The notes: generated by a model from the letters alone, not told the origin. A stretch of 64,000 nt of DNA from WRMS01 sp038562165 (GCA_038562165.1 JBCFAO010000016.1:1-64000); one strand, 5' to 3'. Counted from the stretch's first letter, positions 41,846 to 50,895 are shown. Program-made: numbers and translations.

Positions 41846-43475
41846 GAGGGCACTGAAAAAGCACCACTTTTATGAGACAAAAGGTTTACTTCTCCTCAAT
41901 TCGCCGAAAGAGGAAGAACCATTTGGTGAAAGTTGAAGAAGAAAAAGCGCTCAGTGCGCTGCTGCTAGTTCCTTTAATCGGATAATCCTCTTTACATTGG
42001 CCACAAATGCCGTGAAGTACATTTGGATTTGCATACCAAATAAGCCCACATACTTGCAGCGAGTAAGACCATGCACTTGTTTCAACTCGGCGTTTTTTGC
42101 CTCGATCTTGTAGCGTTCCTTTAGCCGTTTTTTAAAATATTCCGTTTGCTCAAAAGCATATTGCCTTTGGTGGGTTTCGCCGGAAATCTTAAGACAATAG
42201 GATTTCCTTTTGGCTCCGGTTTGGCAACAGGTTCCATAGCACGGGCATTTCTTGCAGGTTTTCACACTGAACCAGTAGATATAATACTGACTACCGTTTT
42301 TATGTTTCCGGATCTCACAACGTATCGCTAAATGACCTTGCGGACACTGCATTGTACCGGCGTCTTTATTGTAGATGAACCCCTTGTCTCTGGGGTGTCC
42401 GTTGGTCACCGCTGCACTTAAACGGGAGATGAGTTTGATGTCCCGCTCTTCACAGTACTCAATATTGCTTTTGCTGGAATAGGCTTTGTCTCCAATGACC
42501 TCCTCAACCTTCACCCCGTTTTTTACCGTTTTTTCAATCAGGCTTTGCAGTCTAGTGGTATCCGGTTCCTGACCAGGGGTGACCTCAATAGCGGTGATCA
42601 GCCGTTCATCGGTCATGGCGAGATGGTTTTTGTAGCCGAAGAAACTGCTGTCTTTACTTTTATGGCCTGTCTTTGCCTCCGGGTCATAGCCGGATTGAAT
42701 GTTTTTGATCTGGTCACCCTCCAACATTTTCGCTATACTATCCCTCAGCTTCCAGGTAGTTTTGCTTTCCAGCCGCCCTTCAAGAACCTCTGCCAACGCT
42801 TTGGTATAACGGATTTCTTCCTCAACTTCTGCGGTTTCCAAGGGCTTCTCCGGAAAATATTTGGCCAGCTCCGGTTGCGTTTTGTAGACTTCCTTTCGCA
42901 GAGCCTTTGCTAATCTTCTCAATACTTGAGTTGGTGTCTCCCGGTTTGCCTTGCTGTGAGTGTGAGTAGAATCTACGATGACGGACTGGGACTTGATCAA
43001 GTCCTTCTCGATAGCTTGCTGGATCGTTTCTCCCAGCATTTCTTCCAGGATATCTTCATTGATCCGTGTCTTTCTGAATTTCGTCAACAAACTCGGGTCA
43101 ATCGTTCCTTCTTCCGGCTGAAGTCCCACAAAATATTTGTAGGCCATGTTATAGCTAAGGTCTCTAACCAGCACTTCATCGGAAAGATCGTAGAGCCGTT
43201 TTAAGAAAAGGATTTTGAACATCATTTCCGGCTCTTTTGCTGGCCGACCGAAATGCTCGCAGTATTGCTCTTTCAGCATGGGATTGACAAAGCTGAACTC
43301 TACGTTTTCCTTTATCTTTCTCAGAAAATGATCCGGGGGGATAACCAGATCATAAATTCCCGCATATTCGGATAGCTGAAGCTGGGTTCCATTCCTTAGC
43401 ATCAATTCCACTTTCTTTCCTACTGATTTATTACCAAAATTATACCATGAATTCTATGACTTTTTCAGTGCCCTC
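41846..43475 (-). mobile_element. IS1182-family insertion sequence, intact
   Basis: A 1,630-bp element bounded by a perfect 16-bp terminal inverted repeat (GAGGGCACTGAAAAAG at 41846-41861, complement at 43460-43475) and flanked by a 9-bp direct repeat. It carries one full-length transposase on the minus strand and inserted into a copy of the dispersed 27-bp element. Confidence 0.93.
41951..43411 (-). CDS. IS1182 family transposase
   Basis: A 486-aa DDE transposase without frameshifts. The N-terminal DUF772-type domain has FGRPAKEPEMMFKILFLKRLYDLSDE and DPSLLTKFRKTRI. DDE residues are likely in VIVDSTHTHSKAN (first Asp), VIGDKAYSSKSN (second Asp) and the C-terminal KNAELKQVHGL (Glu). A Cys cluster (CKKCPCYGTCC) lies near the C-terminus. 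It is intact and probably active. Confidence 0.93.
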   Translation of the reverse strand: MELMLRNGTQLQLSEYAGIYDLVIPPDHFLRKIKENVEFSFVNPMLKEQYCEHFGRPAKEPEMMFKILFLKRLYDLSDEVLVRDLSYNMAYKYFVGLQPEEGTIDPSLLTKFRKTRINEDILEEMLGETIQQAIEKDLIKSQSVIVDSTHTHSKANRETPTQVLRRLAKALRKEVYKTQPELAKYFPEKPLETAEVEEEIRYTKALAEVLEGRLESKTTWKLRDSIAKMLEGDQIKNIQSGYDPEAKTGHKSKDSSFFGYKNHLAMTDERLITAIEVTPGQEPDTTRLQSLIEKTVKNGVKVEEVIGDKAYSSKSNIEYCEERDIKLISRLSAAVTNGHPRDKGFIYNKDAGTMQCPQGHLAIRCEIRKHKNGSQYYIYWFSVKTCKKCPCYGTCCQTGAKRKSYCLKISGETHQRQYAFEQTEYFKKRLKERYKIEAKNAELKQVHGLTRCKYVGLFGMQIQMYFTAFVANVKRIIRLKELAAAH

Positions 43476-43484
43476 AGTTTATAG

Positions 43485-43972
43485 CGGCTGTCCAGGCATT
43501 TTGTGCAAAATTGCAGGTTTGTTAGCATTTGCAGATGCTAACTGTGCAAAATTGCAGGTTTGTAGTGTACAGACTCTTTGAAAATAGGGGATCATGCCAC
43601 CTTTGACCCTAAATACAGCGAAAAAGCAGTATTGGGACAGTTGTAGCTTGAAATTTTGAGCAGACAGCCTCAGCAAACAGTAACAAACTTGCATTTTTGA
43701 GCAGTTAGCCCCAGTGAACAGCAACAAACCTGCATTTTTGAGCAACCGGCGTCGATTAGAGCGGCCGCACCGATTGAAGCAGCCTTTATCGCAGTGGGGG
43801 CTTAGCAGTTGCTGCGCCTCCTACCGCCACCACAGCCCTGTGCGCAGTGGCCCTTCCGCTGCCGTAATGTGTTGCCGTCCCCTGCAGTCCTGCATCCCTG
43901 CGGCCCTGTAGCCCAGCGGCCCTGTAGCCCAGCGGCCCGTCGGGCTGCCGCCGCCTAGCTACTATAGCCTTG
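43485..43972. other. repeat-rich gap between IS1182 and mgtE
   Basis: No gene is seen. Copies of the dispersed element lie at 43502-43524, 43537-43565, 43683-43711 and 43723-43749, the first two reversed. A short tandem repeat (GCGGCCCTGTAGCCCA, about two copies) occupies 43898-43938. Several frames are open by chance through GC-rich repeats. Confidence 0.6.
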
Positions 43973-45325
43973 TCATACGCCCAATATTTTGAGCGAAATA
44001 GAAAAATAGACAATCAAGGACACTGCATCAACAATAGTGGTAATTAAAGGTGAAGCCATAATCGCCGGATCCGCTTTGCACAGCTTGGCCACAATAGGCA
44101 GCACGCCGCCGATGGTCTTGGCCAAAGCTACCGTCAACACAAGGCTGACGGAGACGATGATATAAACCATGGGTTCACCGGGATAAGTAATCATCAGCCG
44201 GATGCAGTTAACTAAGGCTAAAGCTGTACCTACCAGCAAGCTGACCCGCAGCTCTTTCCAAAACACCCGGCCCATATCCTTGCCTTCAATCTCATCCAAG
44301 GCCATGCCGCGGATAACCATGGTGGCGCTCTGGGAGCCGGCATTACCGCCGGTTCCCGTCAGCATGGGGATGAAGGTGACTAAAATAGGCATAAACTGGA
44401 TGAGATTCTGATAGTGGCCCAATACGCTGCCTGTGATCATGGCGGAAATCATCAGCACCAAAAGCCAAAGAATACGGTTTTTCGCCAGCTCCCAGACGCC
44501 GGTTTTCAGATAAGGCCGCTGGGAAGGCAGCATAGCCGCCATTCTTTCGAAGTCCTCGGTGTTTTCTTCCTGGATAACGTCCATAACGTCGTCAATGGTG
44601 ATAATGCCTACCAGGCGGTTTTCCTGGTCCACCACCGGCAGAGAGAGGAAATCGTATCTGCTGATAATCCTGGCCGCTTCTTCCCGGTCATCGTAGGTAT
44701 GGACAAAAATTACGTCGTCGTCCATAATCTCCCCGATTAGCGTGTCCAAATCCGCCAAAAATAGACGGCGGACGGTAGTTACTCCTTCCAGACGCCGATT
44801 GGCGTCGGTGACATAACAGGTATAAACCGTTTCGCTGTCCAGGCCCACTTGGCGAATGCGCTCAAAGGCCTGATTTACTGTCATTTCCTTTTTAAGGTGA
44901 ACGAACTCCGCCGTCATAATGCTGCCGGCTGAAGCCTCGGGATAGTTCAAAAATTGATTGATCAGGCGCCTGGTCTCCGGGGAGGTATGCTGAAGCAGCT
45001 TCTTTACCACATTGGCCGGCAACTCTTCCAGCACGTCTACGGCGTCATCTACATAAAGCTCGTCGATGATGGCCGAGGCTTCCTTGTCCGTAATGGTTGT
45101 AATCAATTGCTCCTGGGTTTCCTGAGCTAAATAGGAAAACAGCTCCGCCGCAAATTCTTTATGTAATGTCCGAAAAACCACCGGCAACTGCTTTGGCGGC
45201 AGGCTTTCTAAGAACTCGGCGGCATCGGCCTTGTTCAGCTCGGACAGCTTCTCCTTGAGGGCCCGGTATTCCTTGTTTGCCGCCAGTGCCGTCAATTCCT
45301 CAAATAACTCTTTTTCCATTTCCAT
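43973..45325 (-). CDS. mgtE: magnesium transporter MgtE
   Basis: A Mg2+-gated channel of 450 aa: MgtE N-domain (about 30-130; LPPKQLPVVFRTLHKEFAAELFSYL), two CBS domains (about 135-255; GSIMTAEFVHLKKEMTV, LVGIITIDDVMDVIQEENTEDF), a plug helix and a five-helix membrane domain with LTGTGGNAGSQSATMVIRGMALDEI. CBS domains sense cytosolic Mg2+. The start overlaps a short upstream open frame, and a long leader with its own promoter precedes it, suggesting post-transcriptional control. Confidence 0.96.
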   Translation of the reverse strand: MEMEKELFEELTALAANKEYRALKEKLSELNKADAAEFLESLPPKQLPVVFRTLHKEFAAELFSYLAQETQEQLITTITDKEASAIIDELYVDDAVDVLEELPANVVKKLLQHTSPETRRLINQFLNYPEASAGSIMTAEFVHLKKEMTVNQAFERIRQVGLDSETVYTCYVTDANRRLEGVTTVRRLFLADLDTLIGEIMDDDVIFVHTYDDREEAARIISRYDFLSLPVVDQENRLVGIITIDDVMDVIQEENTEDFERMAAMLPSQRPYLKTGVWELAKNRILWLLVLMISAMITGSVLGHYQNLIQFMPILVTFIPMLTGTGGNAGSQSATMVIRGMALDEIEGKDMGRVFWKELRVSLLVGTALALVNCIRLMITYPGEPMVYIIVSVSLVLTVALAKTIGGVLPIVAKLCKADPAIMASPLITTIVDAVSLIVYFSISLKILGV

Positions 45326-45371
45326 AACGGCACCCCCCTATAATCTCGGCTCTATTTTTCTTTTTTGCCAT
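45300..45371 (-). CDS. 23-codon leader frame overlapping mgtE start
   Basis: A very strong AAAAGGAGG ribosome site sits before an ATG that opens a 23-residue frame (starts MAKKKNRAEIIGG). It ends 26 nt inside mgtE in another frame. The arrangement suggests translational coupling or a regulatory leader peptide. No homology is known to me. Confidence 0.4.
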   Translation of the reverse strand: MAKKKNRAEIIGGCRYGNGKRVI

Positions 45372-45448
45372 TTTTATGGCCTCCTTTTCAAAATCAGGAG
45401 CATAAAAACAGACATAACCGCAAAAAGCAGATGTCAAACGACTTTGGT

Positions 45449-45496
45449 GCAGAGCAAATCCGGTGCAGAACAAATCTGCCGCAGAACGAATCTGCC
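45449..45496. repeat. 16-bp tandem repeat in mgtE leader
   Basis: Three copies of a unit like GCAGAACAAATCTGCC. The last two copies can each fold as GCAG/CTGC hairpins in the leader RNA. Confidence 0.8.
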
Positions 45497-45606
45497 GGAA
45501 CCAAAGCATCAGCAAACATCTGCATTGCGGTCCGATCATACGAATCAGTCAAGCAAAGTCAAGCTTTGCCTGTCTGGGCCGGGTGCTGGTCAAATCAGCT
45601 ATGCCG

Positions 45607-45702
45607 TTATCTTTTGGGAAGAAAAACAACGGCCATAGCAAACATTTGCCGGCACGGGTGATCATCGGCGTCCGCTTTTATACATCTGTCGCTTGGGTCC
45701 AC
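45607..45702 (-). CDS. 31-residue leader frame in mgtE 5' region
   Basis: AAAGGAGGG lies 6 nt before a GTG start; the frame encodes 31 residues (starts MDPSDRCIKADADDHPC, ends LPKR). It is the first frame downstream of the mgtE-operon promoter. It could be a Mg-sensing leader peptide, by analogy with MgtL-type leaders; no similarity is claimed. Confidence 0.4.
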   Translation of the reverse strand: MDPSDRCIKADADDHPCRQMFAMAVVFLPKR

Positions 45703-45766
45703 TGTTTTTCCCTCCTTTGTGTATTTTATGGAATAATCTCGCCGGGAGTACGTCGTCCCATCTAGA

Positions 45767-45795
45767 ATTATAGCGAAAAAATACCCTGGTGACAA
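45767..45795 (-). promoter_or_regulatory. promoter of mgtE leader
   Basis: On the minus strand TTGTCA (45790-45795), a 17-nt spacer, then a perfect TATAAT (45767-45772). It would give a leader of roughly 430 nt before mgtE. Confidence 0.75.
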
Positions 45796-45894
45796 GACAA
45801 GGCTGAGGAGAGGGGCAAGAAAAGTTTTATATCCACAAAAAACGTATTGACAAATAGGGTTTTCCCGGTGTAAAATTTCAAACATAATAAATAT

Positions 45895-46150
45895 GGCTAT
45901 GAGGAAAACGAGTACTTATTTCGGAAAGCACAGAGAGAAGATGGTTGGTGCGAATCTTCGAGTAAGAAATGAGGAAGCCATTTCTGAGCCATGGACCCAA
46001 AGGCATTGCTGCCCAGTAGGCTCCATCGTGACCGCACGTTACAGCGGTAAGGCATGTTTGTGCCTGATGAGCGCGGAAAGCTTGGCTTTCCGAAATTAGG
46101 TGGTACCGCGGAGATTTTCGCCCTAAGTCAAAAGACTTAGGGCGTTTTTT
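45895..46150 (+). promoter_or_regulatory. T-box riboswitch with alanine (GCC) specifier
   Basis: Conserved parts in order: the stem I distal loop GGTTGGTGCGAATC; a specifier loop GGAAGCCA with GCC at 45977-45979 (alanine codon, placed by alignment with the glyQS layout ...GGCA...TTCT-TGAGC); the T-box sequence AGGTGGTACCGCGG (46098-46111) that pairs with uncharged tRNA; and an intrinsic terminator (46119-46150, CGCCCTAAGTC/GACTTAGGGCG plus T-tract). Uncharged tRNA-Ala should stabilise the antiterminator and switch on the transaminase downstream. Confidence 0.9.
46119..46150 (+). terminator. T-box attenuator terminator
   Basis: A perfect 11-bp stem with loop AAAA, followed by TTTTTTATTTT. It is mutually exclusive with the antiterminator containing the T-box sequence. 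Confidence 0.92.
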
Positions 46151-46172
46151 ATTTTGAAAGGAGTCAATCAAT

Positions 46173-47384
46173 ATGCTAATCGAAAAAGCCAAAAAAATGG
46201 AGCAAGTCCATTACGATATCCGGGGGCCCATCTCTGAAGAGGCAGAACGCATGGAAGAGCAAGGCATAGAGATTGTTAAGCTCCATACCGGCAATCCCGG
46301 TTTATTCGGCTTTGAACCGCCGAAATATGTAGTAGAGGATTTAATGAACAGCCTGCAGCTTTCTTATGCTTATTCTACTTCCAAGGGTCTGCGGGAAGCC
46401 CGGGAGGCAATCGTCAGTTATTCTGCCAAAAAGGGCATTACAGGCATTGAACCGGAAGACGTGTACACCGGCAACGGCGTCAGCGAATTAATCATGATGT
46501 CCATGCAGGCTTTGCTCAATCCGGGAGACGAGGTTTTGATTCCCACGCCGGATTATCCCCTTTGGTCGGCGGCTGTTACTCTGACCGGCGGTAAAGTCGT
46601 CCATTACCTCTGCGATGAAAAAGCGGATTGGATGCCGGACATGCAAGATATGCGGAGAAAAATCACCAGCCGTACCAAAGCCTTGGTTATCATCAACCCC
46701 AACAACCCCACCGGCGCTCTTTATTCCAACGACTTGTTGAAAGAGATGCTGGAACTGGCCAGACAGCATAACCTGCTGGTGCTTTCCGACGAAATTTATG
46801 ACCGGCTGGTAATGGACGGCCTGGAACACACCTCCACCGCTTCCCTGGCCCCGGATCTGCCGATGATTACTTACAACGGCCTGTCCAAATCCCATCAGAT
46901 CTGCGGCTTTCGCTGCGGCTGGATGGTGCTAAGCGGCGACAGGGCTCAGACTGCCGGCTACCGGGAGGGCCTGACCGTAATGGCCTCCCTCCGCCTTTGT
47001 TCCAACGTGTTATCTCAAGCTGTAATCAAATCTGCTCTGGAGGATCCGGCTTGTTCAGACCATCTGCTTTTACCCGGCGGCCGCCTTTACGAGCAGCGGG
47101 AATGCGCTTACCGGATGCTCAACGCCATCCCCGGCGTCAGCGCCGTCAAGCCCAAAGCCGCCTTATATATTTTCCCCAAGCTGGACCGGCAAAAGTTCAA
47201 CCTTAAAGACGACAAGAAATTGGTTTTGGATTTTCTCAAGGCCAAGCATGTGTTGATTACTGAAGGAGCGGCTTATAACTGGACTGAACCCGATCATTTC
47301 CGGCTGACTTACCTGCCCAAAGTGGAGGAATTAGCCGACGTCATCAACCGGCTGGGGGATTTCCTAAGCAATTACAGACAGTAA
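46173..47384 (+). CDS. alanine-type aminotransferase (AlaA-like)
   Basis: A fold-type I PLP aminotransferase of 403 aa, close in pattern to E. coli AlaA. Cofactor residues: NPNNPTG (175-181), SDEIYDRL (205-212), SKSHQICGFRCGW with Schiff-base K239, and a C-terminal FRLTYL. It probably makes alanine from pyruvate and glutamate. The alanine-specifying T-box directly upstream independently supports this. AAAGGAG precedes the ATG. Confidence 0.92.
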   Translation: MLIEKAKKMEQVHYDIRGPISEEAERMEEQGIEIVKLHTGNPGLFGFEPPKYVVEDLMNSLQLSYAYSTSKGLREAREAIVSYSAKKGITGIEPEDVYTGNGVSELIMMSMQALLNPGDEVLIPTPDYPLWSAAVTLTGGKVVHYLCDEKADWMPDMQDMRRKITSRTKALVIINPNNPTGALYSNDLLKEMLELARQHNLLVLSDEIYDRLVMDGLEHTSTASLAPDLPMITYNGLSKSHQICGFRCGWMVLSGDRAQTAGYREGLTVMASLRLCSNVLSQAVIKSALEDPACSDHLLLPGGRLYEQRECAYRMLNAIPGVSAVKPKAALYIFPKLDRQKFNLKDDKKLVLDFLKAKHVLITEGAAYNWTEPDHFRLTYLPKVEELADVINRLGDFLSNYRQ

Positions 47385-47767
47385 GCCGGTGGTAATCTCT
47401 CGCGATTACAAGCGATTAGCAACACATACGCTTTCCCATACTGCCGGTCTGAAAGCGCTTACAAAAAGGAGCTCAGAATGAACCTGAGAAGGTCCGGGAA
47501 GAGCTCCTTTTTCATTTAAAAAATTTCGTTATAGGAAAAACAGATAGTGGATTATTGTGGATTTGCATTTCCATTTGTCAGATAATTGTGGTAAAATTTA
47601 TTCAGAATTGTCAATACAAAAGAAGGGAGTTGATACAATTTATTGTCCGTTATAATAATATTTTGCAAAAAATCGGTGAGACTCTGAAGTAACTCATCGC
47701 TTGGTGCTGCAATTTTTCAGAATCATCCATTATTGCGGCGCAGGTGATCAAAAAAGGAGGATGATCC
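47385..47767. other. gap between transaminase and transporter
   Basis: It holds the transaminase terminator at 47463-47513. An AT-rich stretch (about 47530-47680) follows, with TTGATA...TATAAT-like promoter elements near 47631-47657 (15-nt spacing, weak). No riboswitch class that I recognise is present, and no gene. Confidence 0.4.
47463..47513 (+). terminator. terminator after alanine transaminase
   Basis: AAAAAGGAGCTC and GAGCTCCTTTTT form a perfect 12-bp stem around a 26-nt loop, ending in a T-tract; the flanking A-tract may make it bidirectional. Confidence 0.82.
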
Positions 47768-49183
47768 ATGTTAAGCAAAAAGGAATCTAACCAAAAGGTC
47801 AACGGTCTGGCACTTATTCCATTTTTAGTTTTTATCATTATTTATATGGGCGCAGGGCTTTTTATGCAAGCCAAGGGCGTCGAAATGGCCTTTTATCAAT
47901 TCCCTTCTGTAGTAGCAATCTTTATCGCCGTAATCCTCGCCTTTATCATGCATAAAGGTTCCATCGACGAAAAATTCGCTGTCTTCGCCAAGGGCGCCGG
48001 CGAAGAAAACATCTTGATCATGCTGATGATCTACATTTTGGCCGGAGCCTTTTCTACCGTAGCCGGGGCTATGGGCGGCGTGGACGCCACCGTAAATTTG
48101 GGCCTTTACCTGATTCCCACCCAGTTCATCACCGCCGGTATTTTCATTATCGCTTCTTTCCTGGGTGTAGCTACCGGTACGTCCATGGGGACCATCAGCG
48201 CTTTGATCCCCATCGCTTTGGGTGTATCAACCAAGGCCGGCCTCAGTCTGCCTTTAGTAGCTGCCGCAGTTGTAGGCGGAGCTATGTTTGGCGACAACCT
48301 GTCCATGATTTCCGATACCACCATTGCCGCCACCCGTACCCAGGGCTGTGAGCTTCGCGACAAATTCAAGGTCAATTTCATAATCGCCCTGCCGGCAGCT
48401 TTATTAACCGTCGTACTGCTGCTGATCTTCGGCGCTCCCGAAGTAGCGGTACCCCTTGAAGATTTGCACTTCGATCTTATCAAGGTGCTCCCCTATATCC
48501 TGGTTTTAGGCCTGGCTTTGGCAGGAATGAATGTTTTCCTGGTTTTGACCATCGGTATTTTCTCCGCCGGCATTATTGGTATGATCGGCGGCGAGCTGAC
48601 TCTGATGACTTTTGCCCAGTCCACCTGGAACGGTTTCACCAGCATGAATGAAGTATTTTTCCTTTCCCTCTTCTGCGGCGGTTTGGCTGCTTTAACCACC
48701 CATTACGGCGGCATTAACTGGCTCATTGAGAAGGTGCAGAAGCTGATGCGGGGTCAGAAATCCGCCCAGGTAGGCATTGCCGCTTTGGTCTCCGTGGCCG
48801 ACGTAGCCGTAGCCAACAACACGGTGGCCATCATCATCAGCGGCTCTATCGCCAAGGATATTTCCCGGGAGTATAAAATCGATCCCCGGCAAAGCGCTTC
48901 GTTGCTGGATATCTTCTCCTGCATCTGGCAGGGTATTATTCCTTACGGCGCCCAGCTTCTTGTGGTAGGCAGCCTGACCGGCGGCGCCGCCAGTCCTATG
49001 CAGGTCATCCCCTTCCTCTGGTATCAACAGCTTCTGGCCGTCATGGCTATCCTGTCCATTTTCTTCCCCTTTGCCCATCGCGTCATCAAAAAAGACCCCT
49101 GGAACTGGGAGTACGATGTGGCTGAATCCGGCGTAGCCGCCAAGAAAGCAGCGGCAGCGGCAGCCGCTTCACTGGAAAGCTAG
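47768..49183 (+). CDS. NhaC-family Na+/H+ antiporter-like transporter
   Basis: A polytopic membrane protein of 471 aa with about eleven helices. Family signatures: GVATGTSMGTISALIPIALGVS, GGAMFGDNLSMISDTTIAATRTQG, and SVADVAVANNTVAIIISGSIAKDIS. NhaC homologues carry Na+/H+, malate/lactate or, in some Firmicutes, amino acids such as methionine. The genes downstream (racemase family, methionine gamma-lyase) make an amino-acid role plausible, but the substrate is not readable from sequence. An Ala/Lys-rich tail ends the protein. AAAGGAGG precedes the ATG. Confidence 0.88.
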   Translation: MLSKKESNQKVNGLALIPFLVFIIIYMGAGLFMQAKGVEMAFYQFPSVVAIFIAVILAFIMHKGSIDEKFAVFAKGAGEENILIMLMIYILAGAFSTVAGAMGGVDATVNLGLYLIPTQFITAGIFIIASFLGVATGTSMGTISALIPIALGVSTKAGLSLPLVAAAVVGGAMFGDNLSMISDTTIAATRTQGCELRDKFKVNFIIALPAALLTVVLLLIFGAPEVAVPLEDLHFDLIKVLPYILVLGLALAGMNVFLVLTIGIFSAGIIGMIGGELTLMTFAQSTWNGFTSMNEVFFLSLFCGGLAALTTHYGGINWLIEKVQKLMRGQKSAQVGIAALVSVADVAVANNTVAIIISGSIAKDISREYKIDPRQSASLLDIFSCIWQGIIPYGAQLLVVGSLTGGAASPMQVIPFLWYQQLLAVMAILSIFFPFAHRVIKKDPWNWEYDVAESGVAAKKAAAAAAASLES

Positions 49184-49212
49184 ATGCAAAATCAAGCGAT
49201 ATAAATGCAAAA

Positions 49213-49248
49213 AAAGCCGGGCAGTACCGGACGCAGGTTCTGCCCGGC
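49213..49248 (+). terminator. hairpin between transporter and racemase genes
   Basis: AGCCGGGCAG and CTGCCCGGCT form a perfect 10-bp stem without a T-tract on the plus strand. It may modulate read-through to the racemase gene 20 nt downstream. Confidence 0.5.
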
Positions 49249-49268
49249 TCGTTCCGAAGGAGCCGATA

Positions 49269-49931
49269 ATGAATAACCAAGTAGTCGGAGTAATGGCCGG
49301 CACCCCCGTAGATACGCAAATGGGCGTGGATTATCTGGTTCGGCAAGGGCTGCAAGTAAAAGCTTATCCCGTTTCTTGCTCCTCCCGGGAGCAGGCCAAG
49401 TTTCAGTTGGGCCCCAGCGAAGAAAAAGAAAGAGTGATCAGCAAAATACTGCGGGAGATAAAAAAGGAAGGCATAAGCGCCGTCGTAGTCTATTGCAATT
49501 CCTTGAGCGGAGCAGTGGATATGCCTTCCTTGAGCCGGCAGGAGGATATCAAAATTCTGACCCCTCTGGATGTTTATCGGATTTTAGGGACAGAATACAG
49601 GAGGCTGGGCGTAATAGCTGCCAATAGCCAGGGCTTGGCAGGCATTGAGAAGACTTGCTCGGCAGTCAATCCGGATTTGGATATATTCGGGATCGCCCTG
49701 CTGCCTCTGGTAAATGGGATAGAAAGCAGGAAGCAACCCCCGGCTTTAATGGCGGAATTCGCTCTGGCCACCCTTTGCCGGTTTTTTGAACTCAATAATG
49801 TGGAGGCCATCCTCTTAGGCTGTACCCATTTCCCCTATCTTAAAGAAGAATTGGAGAAAGCAACCAAAATACCGGTTTTAGATCCGGCCCACAGGATGCT
49901 TCAGCTTCTTCTGGCGGACCAGCTGCCATAA
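49269..49931 (+). CDS. aspartate/glutamate racemase family protein
   Basis: A 220-aa protein with the two-cysteine racemase core: C76 in VYCNSLSGA and C185 in LGCTHFPYL, plus GVMAGTPVDTQMG at the N-terminus. It probably racemises an acidic or other amino acid without cofactor. It is distinct from murI at 4577-5434 (low similarity, shorter), so its role is more likely catabolic. It lies 86 nt after the NhaC-type transporter and convergent with a LysR gene. Confidence 0.85.
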   Translation: MNNQVVGVMAGTPVDTQMGVDYLVRQGLQVKAYPVSCSSREQAKFQLGPSEEKERVISKILREIKKEGISAVVVYCNSLSGAVDMPSLSRQEDIKILTPLDVYRILGTEYRRLGVIAANSQGLAGIEKTCSAVNPDLDIFGIALLPLVNGIESRKQPPALMAEFALATLCRFFELNNVEAILLGCTHFPYLKEELEKATKIPVLDPAHRMLQLLLADQLP

Positions 49932-49932
49932 A

Positions 49933-50895
49933 TCAAGTCTCTTCTTTAATGAACTGGTTTCTTACCCTTTCCGTATAAACTATGGATTCACTGATACATT
50001 GTTTCAGCAGCTCTACAAATTCCAAGGCTTCTGGCGACAGTTTGGCATTCTTCAGATGGATCCAGCCCAACCGCATACAATCGTTGCCCTCCAGAGGGAT
50101 GGAAATCATACGGGTATCCATCAGGCCGCTGACCAAAAGACCGCTGCCGGTAGTAATGGCATCGGTGCTGGCAATGATATTTACCGCCGCCGCTCGGCTA
50201 TTTACCCTGATGGTACGGCTGGATCTTTTGAAGGTGAGAAGCTGTACCTCCTCGGAAAAGTCAAGAGCAGCACTTTGGCCATGCTCAAAACTCAGGTAAG
50301 GATAGTCGCCCAGGTCTTCGGCGGAGACGCTGGCCAGACAGGCCAAAGGGTGATCCCGCCTTACAAAAACACAAGGCGTAACACAATGAAGCTCCTGAAA
50401 TAGAATGCCCTTAGTTTCTAAAATCCGCTCCAGCATTTTTTCGGTCAAATTGGATAAAAAGATGACGCCGATATCAGCCCGGTGCTCGTATACGTCGTTG
50501 ATAACTGTATCCATAGAGGATTCTTTTAAGCCAAAAGAAAAATTCGGCTTATCAATACGCTGCAGCAGACGGATAAAAGCATCTTCCGTAAAAGGGTAGC
50601 GTTGAGTGGATACGCTAAGGTAAGAAGGCGGAGCCACATTTTTCTTCTTATACATGCTTTCCACATGCTGCTTCTGTTCCAGCAGCAGTTGAGCATAATT
50701 CAGAAACTCCTTGCCTTCCTCAGTAAACGCCACACCCCGGTTATGGCGTTCAAAAAAGCAAACGCCCAGCTCATCCTCCAAATCTTTGATGGAGCTTGAG
50801 ATGCTGGACTGAGAAATAAAAAGGTTTTGGGCGGCTTTATTTATGGAACCGCATCTAAAGATCTCCACCAAATAAAGCAATTGCTGAAAGGTCAT
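49933..50895 (-). CDS. LysR-family transcriptional regulator
   Basis: A 320-aa regulator with an N-terminal winged helix (1-60; FQQLLYLVEIFRCGSINKAAQNLFISQSSISSSIKDLEDELGVCFFERHNRGVAFT) and a periplasmic-binding-like effector domain (about 90-300). The ATG at 50895 is set by AAAGGAAGG upstream. It is divergent from methionine gamma-lyase, 228 nt away; LysR proteins usually regulate such divergent neighbours, so control of mgl is likely. Confidence 0.92.
   Translation of the reverse strand: MTFQQLLYLVEIFRCGSINKAAQNLFISQSSISSSIKDLEDELGVCFFERHNRGVAFTEEGKEFLNYAQLLLEQKQHVESMYKKKNVAPPSYLSVSTQRYPFTEDAFIRLLQRIDKPNFSFGLKESSMDTVINDVYEHRADIGVIFLSNLTEKMLERILETKGILFQELHCVTPCVFVRRDHPLACLASVSAEDLGDYPYLSFEHGQSAALDFSEEVQLLTFKRSSRTIRVNSRAAAVNIIASTDAITTGSGLLVSGLMDTRMISIPLEGNDCMRLGWIHLKNAKLSPEALEFVELLKQCISESIVYTERVRNQFIKEET

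Larger units (their letters stand above)
41837..43484. repeat. 9-bp target-site duplication flanking IS1182
   Basis: AGTTTATAG occurs immediately outside both inverted repeats (41837-41845 and 43476-43484). This direct repeat marks a recent, complete insertion. Confidence 0.85.

Noticed and set aside
29842..43749. CRISPR array
   Set aside because: The ~27-bp repeats are scattered, in both orientations and imperfect, without regular spacers or cas genes.
43786..44013. Short gene between IS1182 and mgtE
   Set aside because: It runs into the mgtE 3' end and consists of GCGGCC-type repeat translation.
45326..45800. M-box (ykoK) Mg2+ riboswitch before mgtE
   Set aside because: The conserved M-box core sequences are not found; the leader has small frames instead.
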